A DNA stretch of 64,000 nt from DATFVA01 sp963747755 (GTDB lineage: Bacteria > Bacteroidota > Ignavibacteria > Ignavibacteriales > Ignavibacteriaceae), in assembly GCA_963747755.1 (NCBI GenBank), contig CAVVGK010000014.1, forward strand, positions 186,001-250,000, given 5' to 3'. Each line of letters begins with the position of its first letter. Position 1 is the first letter of the stretch. Shown piece after piece: positions 1-9,036 of the stretch. Both the position numbers and the translations under genes were made by a program. The notes below the pieces were generated by a model, which had not been told where the DNA came from, ran no database searches, and saw only the letters and a list, made by a program, of their open reading frames with translations.

Positions 1-182
1 GCGTTGGATAATTCCTTCATTCGGGCAGGATTATTTATCGGAAGAAGTGTAATCAGCAGCTGCAAACCCATAAAAACACATATAAATATAAGGTTGGCCA
101 GAACCATGTACCAGCTTAATCCCGGCAGGAAGACCAGAAGAGAAAAAATTGATACTGTTATAATAGACTTTCTTAATGACAC
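1..182 (-). CDS. N-terminal part of an integral membrane protein, cut by the window edge
   Basis: On the minus strand a frame opens with GTG at 182, directly after an in-frame TAA, and stays open to the left edge. The visible 60 residues start SLRKSIITVSIFSLL and contain two strongly hydrophobic stretches separated by a short turn, followed by a polar, proline-containing segment. This is what a protein with two N-terminal membrane helices and a cytoplasmic domain would look like; some membrane glycosyltransferases begin this way, but the diagnostic part lies outside the window. No clear Shine-Dalgarno sequence precedes the GTG, and an internal ATG at residue 26 is a less likely start because it would cut off the first helix. 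Family not recognised. Confidence 0.5.
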   Translation of the reverse strand, partial: MSLRKSIITVSIFSLLVFLPGLSWYMVLANLIFICVFMGLQLLITLLPINNPARMKELSN

Positions 183-455
183 TGATTAAACTTTCTTTAA
201 TAAAATTGCTCGAAACCCTCTCTTATCGGATAACATTGGTGACCGCTGTGGATAGGTCTGTTACCATTTTTTTTACAATCGTAAATAAATAAAATTCCGC
301 GACAGATTTGGTGATATCAATTATTATTACTATCCCTGTCAATTAATTGTCACAGGTACCCAATTGTCGCTGGGTTATATACAGCATAGGGAATGAAAAT
401 ATTTATGACGGAGAAAGGTAGTAATGCATCTGTTCAGTCGGATAGTCACAGAAGG

Positions 456-821
456 TTAATGTATGATACTCTGTAATGTTTCTTTAAGTTTTTTTTCATC
501 GAGAGGTTTGTGAAGGATCGCTTCAGGATGATACTCTTTTGCTCTCTTGAAATAATCCTCCTGGGTTGAGGCTGTTACAAAAATAATAGGTATGTTTCTT
601 TCATTGGCAATTTGAGCAACCTTAAAACCTGTAGGTCCGTCTTTAAGGATGATATCCAGCAGAATGAGATCGGGATTTGTCTCATTTATTTTTCTGACCG
701 CCTGAGGAAAATCCGATACATTATATATAGAAGCATAACAGAAAGACTTCAACTGATTTTCTATATCCAGAGCAACCAGCAGCTGATCTTCCACAACAAG
801 TATATTCTTAACGTTTTTCAT
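456..821 (-). CDS. Single-domain response regulator (CheY-like receiver)
   Basis: A 121-residue protein made only of a receiver domain. The acidic pair is E11-D12, the phospho-acceptor is D56 in the LLDIIL strand, the switch threonine is T83 in VTAS and the conserved lysine is K105 in HKPL, so phosphorylation chemistry is intact. There is no output domain; such proteins act by phosphotransfer or by binding a partner. It is one of five free receivers in the window (others at 2217, 2863, 17334 and 23839), close to a PAS-HisKA_2 kinase at 7456 that could phosphorylate it; that pairing is inferred from proximity only. An AAGGA sequence about 11 bases before the ATG is a plausible ribosome-binding site. 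Confidence 0.93.
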   Translation of the reverse strand: MKNVKNILVVEDQLLVALDIENQLKSFCYASIYNVSDFPQAVRKINETNPDLILLDIILKDGPTGFKVAQIANERNIPIIFVTASTQEDYFKRAKEYHPEAILHKPLDEKKLKETLQSIIH

Positions 822-1098
822 AATAATTCATTTCCTTCCTAAACCATATAGCTATTGAACTACTCAACCATCACCAACCTACCATACTTAATTTTTATTC
901 CTATGATATCAAACAACAATTATATAACCCTTTATAACATCAGCCGTTTTACCATTCTATGTGTTCTCTATTAGATCAGTTGTGCTTTTTGTGTGGCTAA
1001 CACCATAGCTGTGACTGTAATTATTTGTAATAAAACACGTTCAGGATATCTTCCACAAGACGACATTTATTTTATATAATTAGATAAGGAGATACTAT

Positions 1099-1248
1099 AT
1101 GTTGTGGACTATCTTTGTAATATTACTGGTTTTATGGTTAGTGGGTTTAGTTACCTCTTATACCTTAGGCGGTTTTATCCACATTTTACTGGTTGCGGCT
1201 GTTATTATTCTATTGATTAATCTATTCTCCGGAAGGCGAGCTGTATAG
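1099..1248 (+). CDS. lmo0937-type small membrane protein
   Basis: A 49-residue protein starting MLWTIFVILLVLWLVG, with two hydrophobic segments around a GLVTSYTLGGFIH turn and a basic end (SGRRAV). The pattern matches the lmo0937/DUF5670 family of tiny membrane proteins found in many bacteria and often linked to stress regulons; its molecular role is unknown. An AAGGAG ribosome-binding site lies about 7 bases before the ATG. The gene is followed 15 bases later by a strong hairpin terminator, so it is probably transcribed alone. It sits among response regulators and a Crp/Fnr gene, which suits a stress role (inference). Confidence 0.85.
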   Translation: MLWTIFVILLVLWLVGLVTSYTLGGFIHILLVAAVIILLINLFSGRRAV

Positions 1249-1263
1249 CTGGTAAAGTTACTA

Positions 1264-1296
1264 AAGCCCGGGTCGAAAGCCCGGGCTTAATTTTTT
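1264..1296 (+). terminator. Rho-independent terminator
   Basis: A nine-base-pair perfect stem, AAGCCCGGG with CCCGGGCTT, has a seven-base loop and is followed by AA and six T on the plus strand. It ends the small membrane-protein gene at 1099. It also touches the stop codon of the convergent Crp/Fnr gene, so it may limit read-through from both sides. Confidence 0.85.
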
Positions 1297-1975
1297 AGCT
1301 GTAGCTTTTCCTGAAGCTGCTGTAGTCGGGAATTCTGATCTTTGATCCATCAAATTCAATCAAACCTTTTTTCTCAAGTGCATGTAACACCCTTGAAACT
1401 GTTTCTCTGGAGGTTCCTGCAAGGTTTGCAATGTCATGTTGATAAGGAAGAATCACCTGCACAGAACCCTGGTGTATTATCCCTGTACTTTCCGCAATTT
1501 GCAGAATGGCTGAAGCAATCCTGCCCTCAGCATTTGAAATAGATAGCGATTTTATTTTTGTGTCGGTCATTCGCAGCCTCCTCGTCATCTCCTCGAGAAG
1601 TGCAATCCCGATATTAGGATTTTCCTTCAGCAGGTTGAGAAATTCTTCACGCGAAAGAAAGAATAATTCGGTATCCTCCATTGCAATTACGTCAGCAGAG
1701 GGATTTTTGTTGTCAATCAATGACATTTCCCCGAAATAATCATGCTCACCAAGGAGTTCAAGAATAATCTCCCTCCCGTCAGTCTCATTCTCTATAACTT
1801 TAACTTTCCCTTTTGTGATTACATAAAGGCCTGTTCCTGCATACGATTTGCTGAGTATCGTCATATCCTTTTTGTAATCTCGCATGACTCCCATCTGTTC
1901 TATTTTTGTAAGGAACTCTTCGTTCAGCTCTGAGAAAATAGGAACATATTTGATAGTGATATTTGAATCGATCAT
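1295..1975 (-). CDS. Crp/Fnr-family transcriptional regulator
   Basis: An N-terminal cyclic-nucleotide-binding-like beta-roll (IILELLGEHDYFGEMSLID near the middle) is followed by a long dimerisation helix and a C-terminal winged helix with the recognition segment HDIANLAGTSRETVSRVL. No N-terminal cysteine cluster is present, so this is not an Fe-S oxygen sensor of the classical FNR kind; the ligand is unknown. A GTG at 1987 is in frame, but GAGGA lies about 8 bases before the ATG at 1975, so that start is chosen (226 residues). A close paralogue lies at 18743-19426. A CTGTGTCAATTATTACAT-like sequence upstream (2027-2046) could be an autoregulatory site, but this is untested. Confidence 0.93.
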   Translation of the reverse strand: MIDSNITIKYVPIFSELNEEFLTKIEQMGVMRDYKKDMTILSKSYAGTGLYVITKGKVKVIENETDGREIILELLGEHDYFGEMSLIDNKNPSADVIAMEDTELFFLSREEFLNLLKENPNIGIALLEEMTRRLRMTDTKIKSLSISNAEGRIASAILQIAESTGIIHQGSVQVILPYQHDIANLAGTSRETVSRVLHALEKKGLIEFDGSKIRIPDYSSFRKSYS

Positions 1976-2216
1976 TTTAGTCCTCACGTGAATATATTGT
2001 GCAAATTAACAAATTAAGAAATTAATCCCTGTGTCAATTATTACATAAATCATCCTACTTAGATTTAAATTACAAACTAATAACTGTCAGCAACTTTAAG
2101 CTTATGTTCTCCTTAATCTGATTTTTGAAGTTCGGTTGTTTTCTCTTTGGGAAGTATGATCACTTTTTGGTTTAATGACAATTATGAATTTAAAAAGGAA
2201 AGTTTTTTCTGCAGTA

Positions 2217-2597
2217 TCATCCTCTATAAAATTTTGCTACAGCTTTTAATATGGCCTCTTTTAACTGAAATTCGGAGAAAGGTTTCCTGATAATTTCTAT
2301 AGGGTTAACTCTTTTTGCCTCGGTGAATGTTTTGTCATCTGTTGAAGCAGTTACGAATATTATTGGTTTTTGTCTGTTTTTGACCCCATTTATTGCTCTG
2401 GCTGCTTCAATTCCATCAAGACCGTGCTCCATCATTATATCCATAATAATCAGGTCAGGGTTTTCCGATTTATTCTTCTCAACAGCTTCTCTTCCATTGC
2501 GTGCAATCAGTATTTTTTCGAACCCGAAACTCCGTAAGGTTCGTTTCAGATCAAAAGCTACTATTCCCTCATCCTCTGCTATAAGTATTCCTAACAT
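2217..2597 (-). CDS. Single-domain response regulator (CheY-like receiver)
   Basis: A 126-residue stand-alone receiver. The acidic residues E8-D9 (AEDEG), phospho-acceptor D53 (IIMDIMM), switch T83 (VTAS) and K105 (IRKPF) are all present. It is closely similar in layout to the receiver at 23839 (shared VAFDLKR/VALYLKK-type helix 1 and LDGIEA/INGIEA motif after the phospho-site), suggesting duplication within this genome. No output domain. The flanking intergenic stretch 2598-2862 separates it from the divergent receiver at 2863, so both may share a regulatory region. Confidence 0.92.
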   Translation of the reverse strand: MLGILIAEDEGIVAFDLKRTLRSFGFEKILIARNGREAVEKNKSENPDLIIMDIMMEHGLDGIEAARAINGVKNRQKPIIFVTASTDDKTFTEAKRVNPIEIIRKPFSEFQLKEAILKAVAKFYRG

Positions 2598-2862
2598 ACC
2601 CGGCCTGTTTTTTTAAGGAAAACGTAACCCATTAGTTTTATATAAACAAGTATATTTATCACAATGAAACACTGGTTGTACATTCATCAATAGGAATTCC
2701 GGTTCTGGTATCTGCAGGAGTCTGAGTCATTATAAGTTATGACACCTCCTTACGATAATTATTTTTAGGAAATTGGTAAAACTATTGACAATTTTACTGC
2801 CTGAACGTAACTTACGCTAAACAAATGAGTTCGGTCTTTTATATTTCCGATGGAGTGGTGGT

Positions 2863-3225
2863 ATGCAAAAAAGAACCGTTCTGATTGCCGAGAATAACGG
2901 AATAATATCTCTCGATATTAAAACGTTGCTTGAAAGTAATAACTATAAGCCGGTAATCGTACGATCTGCCAAAGATCTGCTGATTAGATACCGAAGAGCT
3001 AAACCGGATTTGATCATTGCAGACTTAAACCTTGGAAAAGAATCGACTGAAGACGCTCTCAGAGAAATAAATAATATCGACAGCACCCCGATTATTATCG
3101 TTTCCGGATCCACCCGATCGCGTCTTGAACAACTTAGCGGAAATCTTTCTCATTGTACATACCTTCCCAAACCCTTCGATGAGATGGAACTCCTGGAGGT
3201 TATAAAAAAATACCTCAAAAGTTAA
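2863..3225 (+). CDS. Receiver-domain protein with an altered acidic pocket
   Basis: A 120-residue receiver-only protein. The phospho-acceptor D54 (IIADLNLG) and lysine K103 (PKPF) are present. The N-terminal acidic pair is E10-N11 (AENNG) rather than E/D-D, and the switch residue is serine (VSGST). Loss of one Mg-binding acid can weaken phosphorylation, so this may be a poorly phosphorylated or constitutive member. It starts with ATG preceded by a GGAGTGGTGGT purine-rich tract. It converges on the CheB gene at 3232 with only six bases between stops. Confidence 0.88.
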   Translation: MQKRTVLIAENNGIISLDIKTLLESNNYKPVIVRSAKDLLIRYRRAKPDLIIADLNLGKESTEDALREINNIDSTPIIIVSGSTRSRLEQLSGNLSHCTYLPKPFDEMELLEVIKKYLKS

Positions 3226-3231
3226 ATCTGA

Positions 3232-4230
3232 TCATGCTGGCTCTACTGTACCTTTAATATTTTCTAGAAGAAGATTTCGAAGAATATTTGCATATTTTAA
3301 TGCCTGGTCAGCACTCGAATGGTAAATTTTCATTTGTTCTTTATCTTCTGCACTGTGCAAATGTTCGGTGAGATAGTTAATTAAAGAACTATTTTCTTCA
3401 AGTCCTCTCACAGCCGCCCAGATAAGGTCTTCTATCATAACTGAAAGTTCTTCCAGTAATGCCGGCACGGAAAAAGCATGCCCTGTCCTGCATCTGAAAC
3501 GTATGATGTTTCCCTCATTGATCCTCCATAAAGATCCATGACATTCCGGACAGGTAAACTCTGATAACTCACCGATTTTTTTTATGTCAGTATCCTCTAT
3601 ATAATTATCTGCTGCCATACTAACCTCGATGCCCATACTTTCCGGTTTATGATCGGGTGAATTTTTTTTATTCTGAGTAGAAGTAAGTTTTTTCAAAAGC
3701 GGAGCCATTTCCTTTAAGGTAATCTTATAGTCTACATCAATATTGTGAAGGGCGTTTAAAGGCATATCGGGAAATTGTGCTTCCTCCGGGTCCTGAACAA
3801 TTGTAATTCCGCCCCTGTCCATAATTGACCAAAGTCCGGCTGTACCATCACTTAACATACCCGAAAGTAGAATACCGATTGTATCTTTTCCAAACGAATA
3901 TGCAGCTGACCTGAATAATGGATCGATGGCCGGTCTGAACCGGTTTTCTTTCGGTCCGTAAACGACTCTTATCTTCTTGTCCTCCAGTATGAGATGATGA
4001 TCGGGAGGTGCGGTGTAGATATGGCCCTCAGAAATGGACTGACCGTTGACTGCGCTTTGTACCGGCATATTGGATTTTTTTGCCAGCATCTCCGGAAAAT
4101 GATTCCTGCTTAAAGGAGATAAATGCCAGACTATAAAAACAGCAGCCGGTAAATCTTTCGGAAGTTCTTCACACAAAGATTTCAAAGCTTCAATCCCTCC
4201 GGCAGAGGTCCCGATGACAATTATTTTCAT
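3232..4230 (-). CDS. Orphan CheB-type protein-glutamate methylesterase with zinc-ribbon-like tail
   Basis: Residues 1-180 are a CheB methylesterase domain with the catalytic triad visible: S9 in GTSAGG, H36 in VWHLSP and D128 in LSGMLSDGT. CheB removes methyl groups from, or deamidates, glutamyl residues of chemoreceptor-like proteins. There is no N-terminal receiver domain, so control by a CheA-type phosphorelay in cis is missing. The C-terminal half has a CPECHG...CRTGHAF pattern, a likely zinc-ribbon, found in other stand-alone CheB proteins of this kind. No chemoreceptor, CheA or CheW gene is nearby; the divergent neighbour is a CheB-CheR-PAS fusion, so the target is probably not flagellar chemotaxis (inference). 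Confidence 0.9.
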   Translation of the reverse strand: MKIIVIGTSAGGIEALKSLCEELPKDLPAAVFIVWHLSPLSRNHFPEMLAKKSNMPVQSAVNGQSISEGHIYTAPPDHHLILEDKKIRVVYGPKENRFRPAIDPLFRSAAYSFGKDTIGILLSGMLSDGTAGLWSIMDRGGITIVQDPEEAQFPDMPLNALHNIDVDYKITLKEMAPLLKKLTSTQNKKNSPDHKPESMGIEVSMAADNYIEDTDIKKIGELSEFTCPECHGSLWRINEGNIIRFRCRTGHAFSVPALLEELSVMIEDLIWAAVRGLEENSSLINYLTEHLHSAEDKEQMKIYHSSADQALKYANILRNLLLENIKGTVEPA

Positions 4231-4476
4231 CTCAACAATTTTACTTTTTTTAGTTGTTTATGCTTCAAAGTAATGGTTTTGAACCAAATTCACAATGTTC
4301 ACCGAATGCAGGGATATTTAATTGAATAATATCACAGTTATTTGTCTTTCCCTCACATTATTTACTTCTTTAGCGGATTAGTGAAGAATTTTGTTTACTT
4401 TGTCTCAGAATGAAATTATATTAAAATCTTTCTTATTCGGAGAGCCATACAGTAACAATTTTACGGTGAGGGTCGG

Positions 4477-7431
4477 ATGTCCGCAAAAAAATCAGAGGGT
4501 GCAAAAACAGTTTTAAGGAAAAAGAATAGCGGTGAGCCGGTAGCTGTGGCGGGTATAGGCGGTTCGGCCGGAGGACTCGAAGCATTCACCGAATTCATTA
4601 AATTTTTACCCGATGATACCGGGATGGCTTTTGTTTTTATACTTCATCTTGAACCGCGGCATGAGAGTAAGTTATCCGAAATATTTGCTACATATACGAA
4701 AATGCACGTTCAGCAGGTAAAGGAAAAAACAAAAGTTAAAAGGAATAATATATATGCAATTCCTCCTGATAAGTACATCTCTATAGAAAACGGTGAACTG
4801 CATTTGTCAGAAAGAAAAAAATCTGAAGGCGTTTATCTGCCGGTTGATTATTTCTTTAAATCCCTCGCAAAGCATGAAAAAAATAAGGCGATTGGAATAG
4901 TCTTGTCAGGCACAGCGTCTGATGGGACTGAAGGTTTGAGGGCTATAAAAGCTGAAGGAGGTCTAACTTTTGCCCAGGATACTAAATCAGCAAAGTACTC
5001 GGGAATGCCGCAAAGTGCTATTGATTCAGGAAATGTAGATATCATTCTGCCGCCTGAACAAATAGCCACTGAGCTTGTCCGGATTGCATCTCATCCATAT
5101 ATCGCTTTCCCTCATCGGCAGGAAAAAAGTGAAGAGAAATCTGAAAATGAAGATGGTTATTCTGCAATTTTCCGGAAACTCCGGGCTGCGACGGGAGTCG
5201 ATTTTTCAAATTATAAACTTAATACCATAAAAAGACGTATTACCAGGAGGATGGTTCTGCACAGAACGAACAACCTCGCAGATTATTCTAAGATAATTAA
5301 AGAGTCCAAAACTGAGGTGTATGAGCTGTATAAGGATCTGTTGATAAATGTGACCAATTTTTTCAGAGATCCCGAAGTATTTGAAATGCTGAGGAAAAAG
5401 GTATTTCCCGAAATCACCCGCAATGCTTCATTCGAAAAAACGATGCGAATCTGGGTTCCCGGGTGTTCAACTGGTGAAGAAGTTTACTCGATAGCTATTA
5501 CACTATTTGAGTATCTTGAGCAAAACAAGATCGATACCGCCGCAATCCAGGTTTTTGCTACAGACATAAGCGATACTGCAATAGATAAAGCAAGAGCAGG
5601 ATTTTATTCTGAGTCTGAGCTTAAAGACATCCCTAAGGATATTAACAAAAAATATTTTACAAAATTTAATAATGGATGGCAGATAAATAAATCTATAAGA
5701 GACGTATGCATATTTGCTAGACAGGATATCTCAAAAGACCCGCCTTTTTCTAAGCTTGATTTTATTAGCTGTAGAAACCTGCTTATTTATTTTTCACAGG
5801 ATCTTCAAAAAAAGATTATTCCGGTTTTTCATTATGCCTTGAAGCCGAATGGTTTTTTACTCCTGGGAACGTCAGAGTCAATAGGAAGTTTCGGAGACCT
5901 TTTTTACCTGACCGACAGAAAATTCAAGCTCTATAACAAAAAGGACACAGGCAAACCCCCGGGTTTGAATTTTTCATATCCCTACTCTGAGAAGTCCGGA
6001 AAGGTCGAGTATCCTGATTTTATATCTGACAAATTTGAAATTCAGAAAGAAGCAGACCGTGTTCTGCTCAACAGATTTTCTCCCCCGGGGATTCTCGTGA
6101 ATTCTTCAATGGATATTATTCAGTTTAGAGGAAAAATTGGCCGCTACCTTGACCCAACTATAGGAGAGGCAAGTCTGAATGTATTCAAAATGCTTCAGGA
6201 GATACTCAATCTGGACCTTAGAACTGCTATCAGAAAAGCCAGGCAGGAGAATCTTCCAGTGACAATTGATGATATCCTCTTTGAATCAAATGGATCATCC
6301 AGAATCATTAACCTTGAAGTTATTCCTATAAGGGGAAATGAGTACAGTGATGCACACTCATATCTGATTCTTTTTAAGGAAAACGAAGCTCCGAAGGCAA
6401 TGCGAATTAGTAAGGATAACCCGAAAAAAAATAATCGTGGAAATTCTGTATCATCTGATCCTGAGATGGAATCGGACCGTCTCAGAAAGGAACTGATTGT
6501 TACAAGAGAACATCTCCAGTCGATAATTGAGGAACGGGATGCAACAAATGAAGAGCTTCGTTCCGCACTTGAGGAACTCCAATCGAGCAATGAGGAACTT
6601 CAGAGCACAAATGAGGAGATGGAAACGGCTCGCGAGGAGCTTCAGTCGACTAATGAGGAACTTGAAACTGTCAATGATGAGCTTGGAAACCGGAACGAAC
6701 AGTTAAATTCGATAAACAATGACCTGCAGAATCTCATTTCTAGTCTTCATATCCCTGTAATCATGCTCGATAAGGATCTCAAGATACGCCGCTATACGCC
6801 AAAAGCAGAAAAAATCTGGAACTTAATTGCTGGTGATGTGGGGAGACCAATAGGTAATATCAACCCTAATATAGAAGTTCCCGAACTGAAAAAACATATA
6901 GTTGAGGTACTGGACAGCCTTGAATCTAAAGAGTTCCAGATTAAGGATCGTGAGCAAAACTGGTATTCGGTGAAGATAAGACCTTACCGCACTGAAGATG
7001 ATAAGATAGATGGTGTTGTAATCTCACTTTATGATGTTGATCTCCTTAAAAAAGGTTATGAGAATGCTGTTGAAGGCAGAAATTTTGCAAAAGAGGTCTT
7101 CAGCAACATTGAAGATCCTATTGTTATACTCGACGGGGATCTTTATCTGATTGATGCGACCAGGAATTTTTACGAGCTGTTCGGAATTGATCCGGTACAA
7201 AGTACCGGTAAAAAGATATTTGATTCACTGGAGGGTGAATGGGATAAAATTGATCTTGAAAAATTATTAGGCGGAATTATTCCCCGGAAAAAAGAACTGG
7301 ATGACTTTGAATTTACTTTAAGGAAAAAGGATGGTTCCCCGATACCAATGCTCATAAGCACTCGTATATTTAATGTCCCCGGAAATGAGAACGGTTATAT
7401 ATTGATGATGCTGAAAGAGAAAAATGAATAA
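4477..7431 (+). CDS. CheB-CheR-PAS fusion sensory protein
   Basis: A 984-residue multidomain protein without membrane segments. CheB methylesterase spans about 21-205, with S30 (GGSAGG), H57 (ILHLEP) and D149 (SGTASDG). CheR methyltransferase spans about 227-490, with the SAM-binding VPGCSTGEE at 327-335 and SCRNLLIYF at 431-439. A PAS-like region covers about 515-635, a long coiled coil rich in NEEL repeats about 665-750, and two PAS domains about 752-860 and 875-980. This is the known CheB/CheR/PAS architecture, usually paired with PAS histidine kinases as here (next gene, 24 bases downstream). No histidine-kinase core is fused. A purine-rich GGTGAGGGTCGG precedes the ATG. Confidence 0.95.
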   Translation: MSAKKSEGAKTVLRKKNSGEPVAVAGIGGSAGGLEAFTEFIKFLPDDTGMAFVFILHLEPRHESKLSEIFATYTKMHVQQVKEKTKVKRNNIYAIPPDKYISIENGELHLSERKKSEGVYLPVDYFFKSLAKHEKNKAIGIVLSGTASDGTEGLRAIKAEGGLTFAQDTKSAKYSGMPQSAIDSGNVDIILPPEQIATELVRIASHPYIAFPHRQEKSEEKSENEDGYSAIFRKLRAATGVDFSNYKLNTIKRRITRRMVLHRTNNLADYSKIIKESKTEVYELYKDLLINVTNFFRDPEVFEMLRKKVFPEITRNASFEKTMRIWVPGCSTGEEVYSIAITLFEYLEQNKIDTAAIQVFATDISDTAIDKARAGFYSESELKDIPKDINKKYFTKFNNGWQINKSIRDVCIFARQDISKDPPFSKLDFISCRNLLIYFSQDLQKKIIPVFHYALKPNGFLLLGTSESIGSFGDLFYLTDRKFKLYNKKDTGKPPGLNFSYPYSEKSGKVEYPDFISDKFEIQKEADRVLLNRFSPPGILVNSSMDIIQFRGKIGRYLDPTIGEASLNVFKMLQEILNLDLRTAIRKARQENLPVTIDDILFESNGSSRIINLEVIPIRGNEYSDAHSYLILFKENEAPKAMRISKDNPKKNNRGNSVSSDPEMESDRLRKELIVTREHLQSIIEERDATNEELRSALEELQSSNEELQSTNEEMETAREELQSTNEELETVNDELGNRNEQLNSINNDLQNLISSLHIPVIMLDKDLKIRRYTPKAEKIWNLIAGDVGRPIGNINPNIEVPELKKHIVEVLDSLESKEFQIKDREQNWYSVKIRPYRTEDDKIDGVVISLYDVDLLKKGYENAVEGRNFAKEVFSNIEDPIVILDGDLYLIDATRNFYELFGIDPVQSTGKKIFDSLEGEWDKIDLEKLLGGIIPRKKELDDFEFTLRKKDGSPIPMLISTRIFNVPGNENGYILMMLKEKNE

Positions 7432-7455
7432 AGAAAATTAATAACGGATACCTAT

Positions 7456-8988
7456 ATGAAAAATAACGGAAAAGAAAAAACAGATGAGGTTCAGTTTTTA
7501 TCCGAAGAACTCAGGGAAAAGGAAATTCAGATTGAACTGCAGAGGACAGAACTATTTGAAAAACAATCTGAATTAGAAGAATCACGCGACAGGTATGCCG
7601 ACCTCTATGATTTTGCTCCGAATGGCTATCTTACCCTGGATACACAGGGATTAATCAAAGAGATTAATGTTACCGGCGCCAGAATGCTCGGTGTAGATAA
7701 AAGGAATATTGTTGATTTACCCTTCATTAATTTCCTTGTAAAGGATGACTTTCAGAAATTTTTGAATACTATGAGGGTAGCAAAGCGGCAGAATTTCGCG
7801 ATAACAGAGGAATTCAGAATCAATAACAAAGGAACTGAAACAATATATGTTCACTTTGTTTTGACTCCGCTTAGAGATTACAAGAACAGGGAAATTAGTT
7901 TTAGGGTTTCTATAACAGATATTTCCGATAGAAGGAAGATTGAAAATAAGCTGAAGGAAAGTGAAGAGCGTTTCAGGACAATGGCTGAATACTCTCCTGT
8001 AATGATATGGATTAGTGATATGGATTATAATGTTATCTATGCGAATAAGACCAAGCTTGATTTCCTAAGAAGACCCTTTGATGAGGTTAAGGAGCAAAAA
8101 TGGATCGATACTATACACCCTGATGACAGGCATCGGTTTCTTGGTATTCTGGCGAGAGCTTATGATACCGGAGGCAGCCTTTCTACGGAAATAAGGGTAA
8201 ATTGTAAAGAAAATGGGGATAGGTATGTTATGATCTCTGCCGCACCGAGGAAACTTCCAGGCGGTAAAATGATAGGCTTTACCTGTACCGAGGTGGATAT
8301 TACGGAAAGATTAAAAGTAAAAAAAGAACTGGAAGGCTCCCTTAGAGAAAAAGAGATCCTTCTTAAGGAAATTCATCATCGTATAAAGAATAACCTCCAG
8401 ATTATTTCAAGTCTTCTGAACCTTCAGCTTAACTATCTTGAGAACGAAGAAATTATTGAGATGCTGAAATCAAGTCAATCAAGAATCCGTTCGATGGCTA
8501 TGATTCATGAGAAACTCTATAAGACAAAAGAACTTTCAAATATTAATTTTGCAGAATATACCAGGGAGTTTACAACATACCTCTTCAATACCTACAGGAG
8601 TAAAATCGGTAGTCTGCGCCTTAACCTTGATCTTAGTGATATAAAACTCGATATAAATCTCTCTTTAAGCCTCGGCCTGATTCTTAATGAATTAATAACG
8701 AATGCTTTAAAACATGCATTCCCGAATAATAAAGCGGGAAAGTTAGATGTTTCTTTGAAAGAAGTGGGCGAGCAGGTCCAACTGATAATTTCTGACAACG
8801 GGAAGGGACTTCCGGCCAATTTTGATATAAAGAGCACAAATTCCCTTGGACTCGAGCTCGTCGATTCTCTTGTAGAACAACACAAGGGAAGTCTTGAAAT
8901 AAAAACCAATGGTCATACCGAGTTCAGGATAACAATGCAGAAAACTCCAAAACCTAAAATCCCCTCCAAAGAAAAGTCACACGCCTGA
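7456..8988 (+). CDS. Soluble PAS-PAS sensor histidine kinase, HisKA_2 type
   Basis: A 510-residue protein with an N-terminal coiled coil (about 10-45), PAS domains at about 45-160 and 170-290, a HisKA_2 dimerisation domain with phospho-acceptor H307 in EIHHRIKNNLQ, and a HATPase domain with N-box LNELITNALKH (N411 onward) and SDNGKG (D447). No transmembrane segment or signal peptide is present, so it senses cytoplasmic cues. It follows the CheB-CheR-PAS gene by 24 bases, so co-transcription is likely. No receiver is fused; the free receivers in this window are obvious candidate partners. HisKA_2 kinases typically signal to single-domain or atypical regulators. Confidence 0.95.
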   Translation: MKNNGKEKTDEVQFLSEELREKEIQIELQRTELFEKQSELEESRDRYADLYDFAPNGYLTLDTQGLIKEINVTGARMLGVDKRNIVDLPFINFLVKDDFQKFLNTMRVAKRQNFAITEEFRINNKGTETIYVHFVLTPLRDYKNREISFRVSITDISDRRKIENKLKESEERFRTMAEYSPVMIWISDMDYNVIYANKTKLDFLRRPFDEVKEQKWIDTIHPDDRHRFLGILARAYDTGGSLSTEIRVNCKENGDRYVMISAAPRKLPGGKMIGFTCTEVDITERLKVKKELEGSLREKEILLKEIHHRIKNNLQIISSLLNLQLNYLENEEIIEMLKSSQSRIRSMAMIHEKLYKTKELSNINFAEYTREFTTYLFNTYRSKIGSLRLNLDLSDIKLDINLSLSLGLILNELITNALKHAFPNNKAGKLDVSLKEVGEQVQLIISDNGKGLPANFDIKSTNSLGLELVDSLVEQHKGSLEIKTNGHTEFRITMQKTPKPKIPSKEKSHA

Positions 8989-9036
8989 AAAACTTCGGCT
9001 GCAGCTTCAAACCCTTTATCAATTAAACAATTTAAG

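Noticed and set aside
1..189. Plus-strand 61-residue frame at 4-189
   Set aside because: Antisense of the hydrophobic minus-strand membrane-protein frame; no start signal and no motif.
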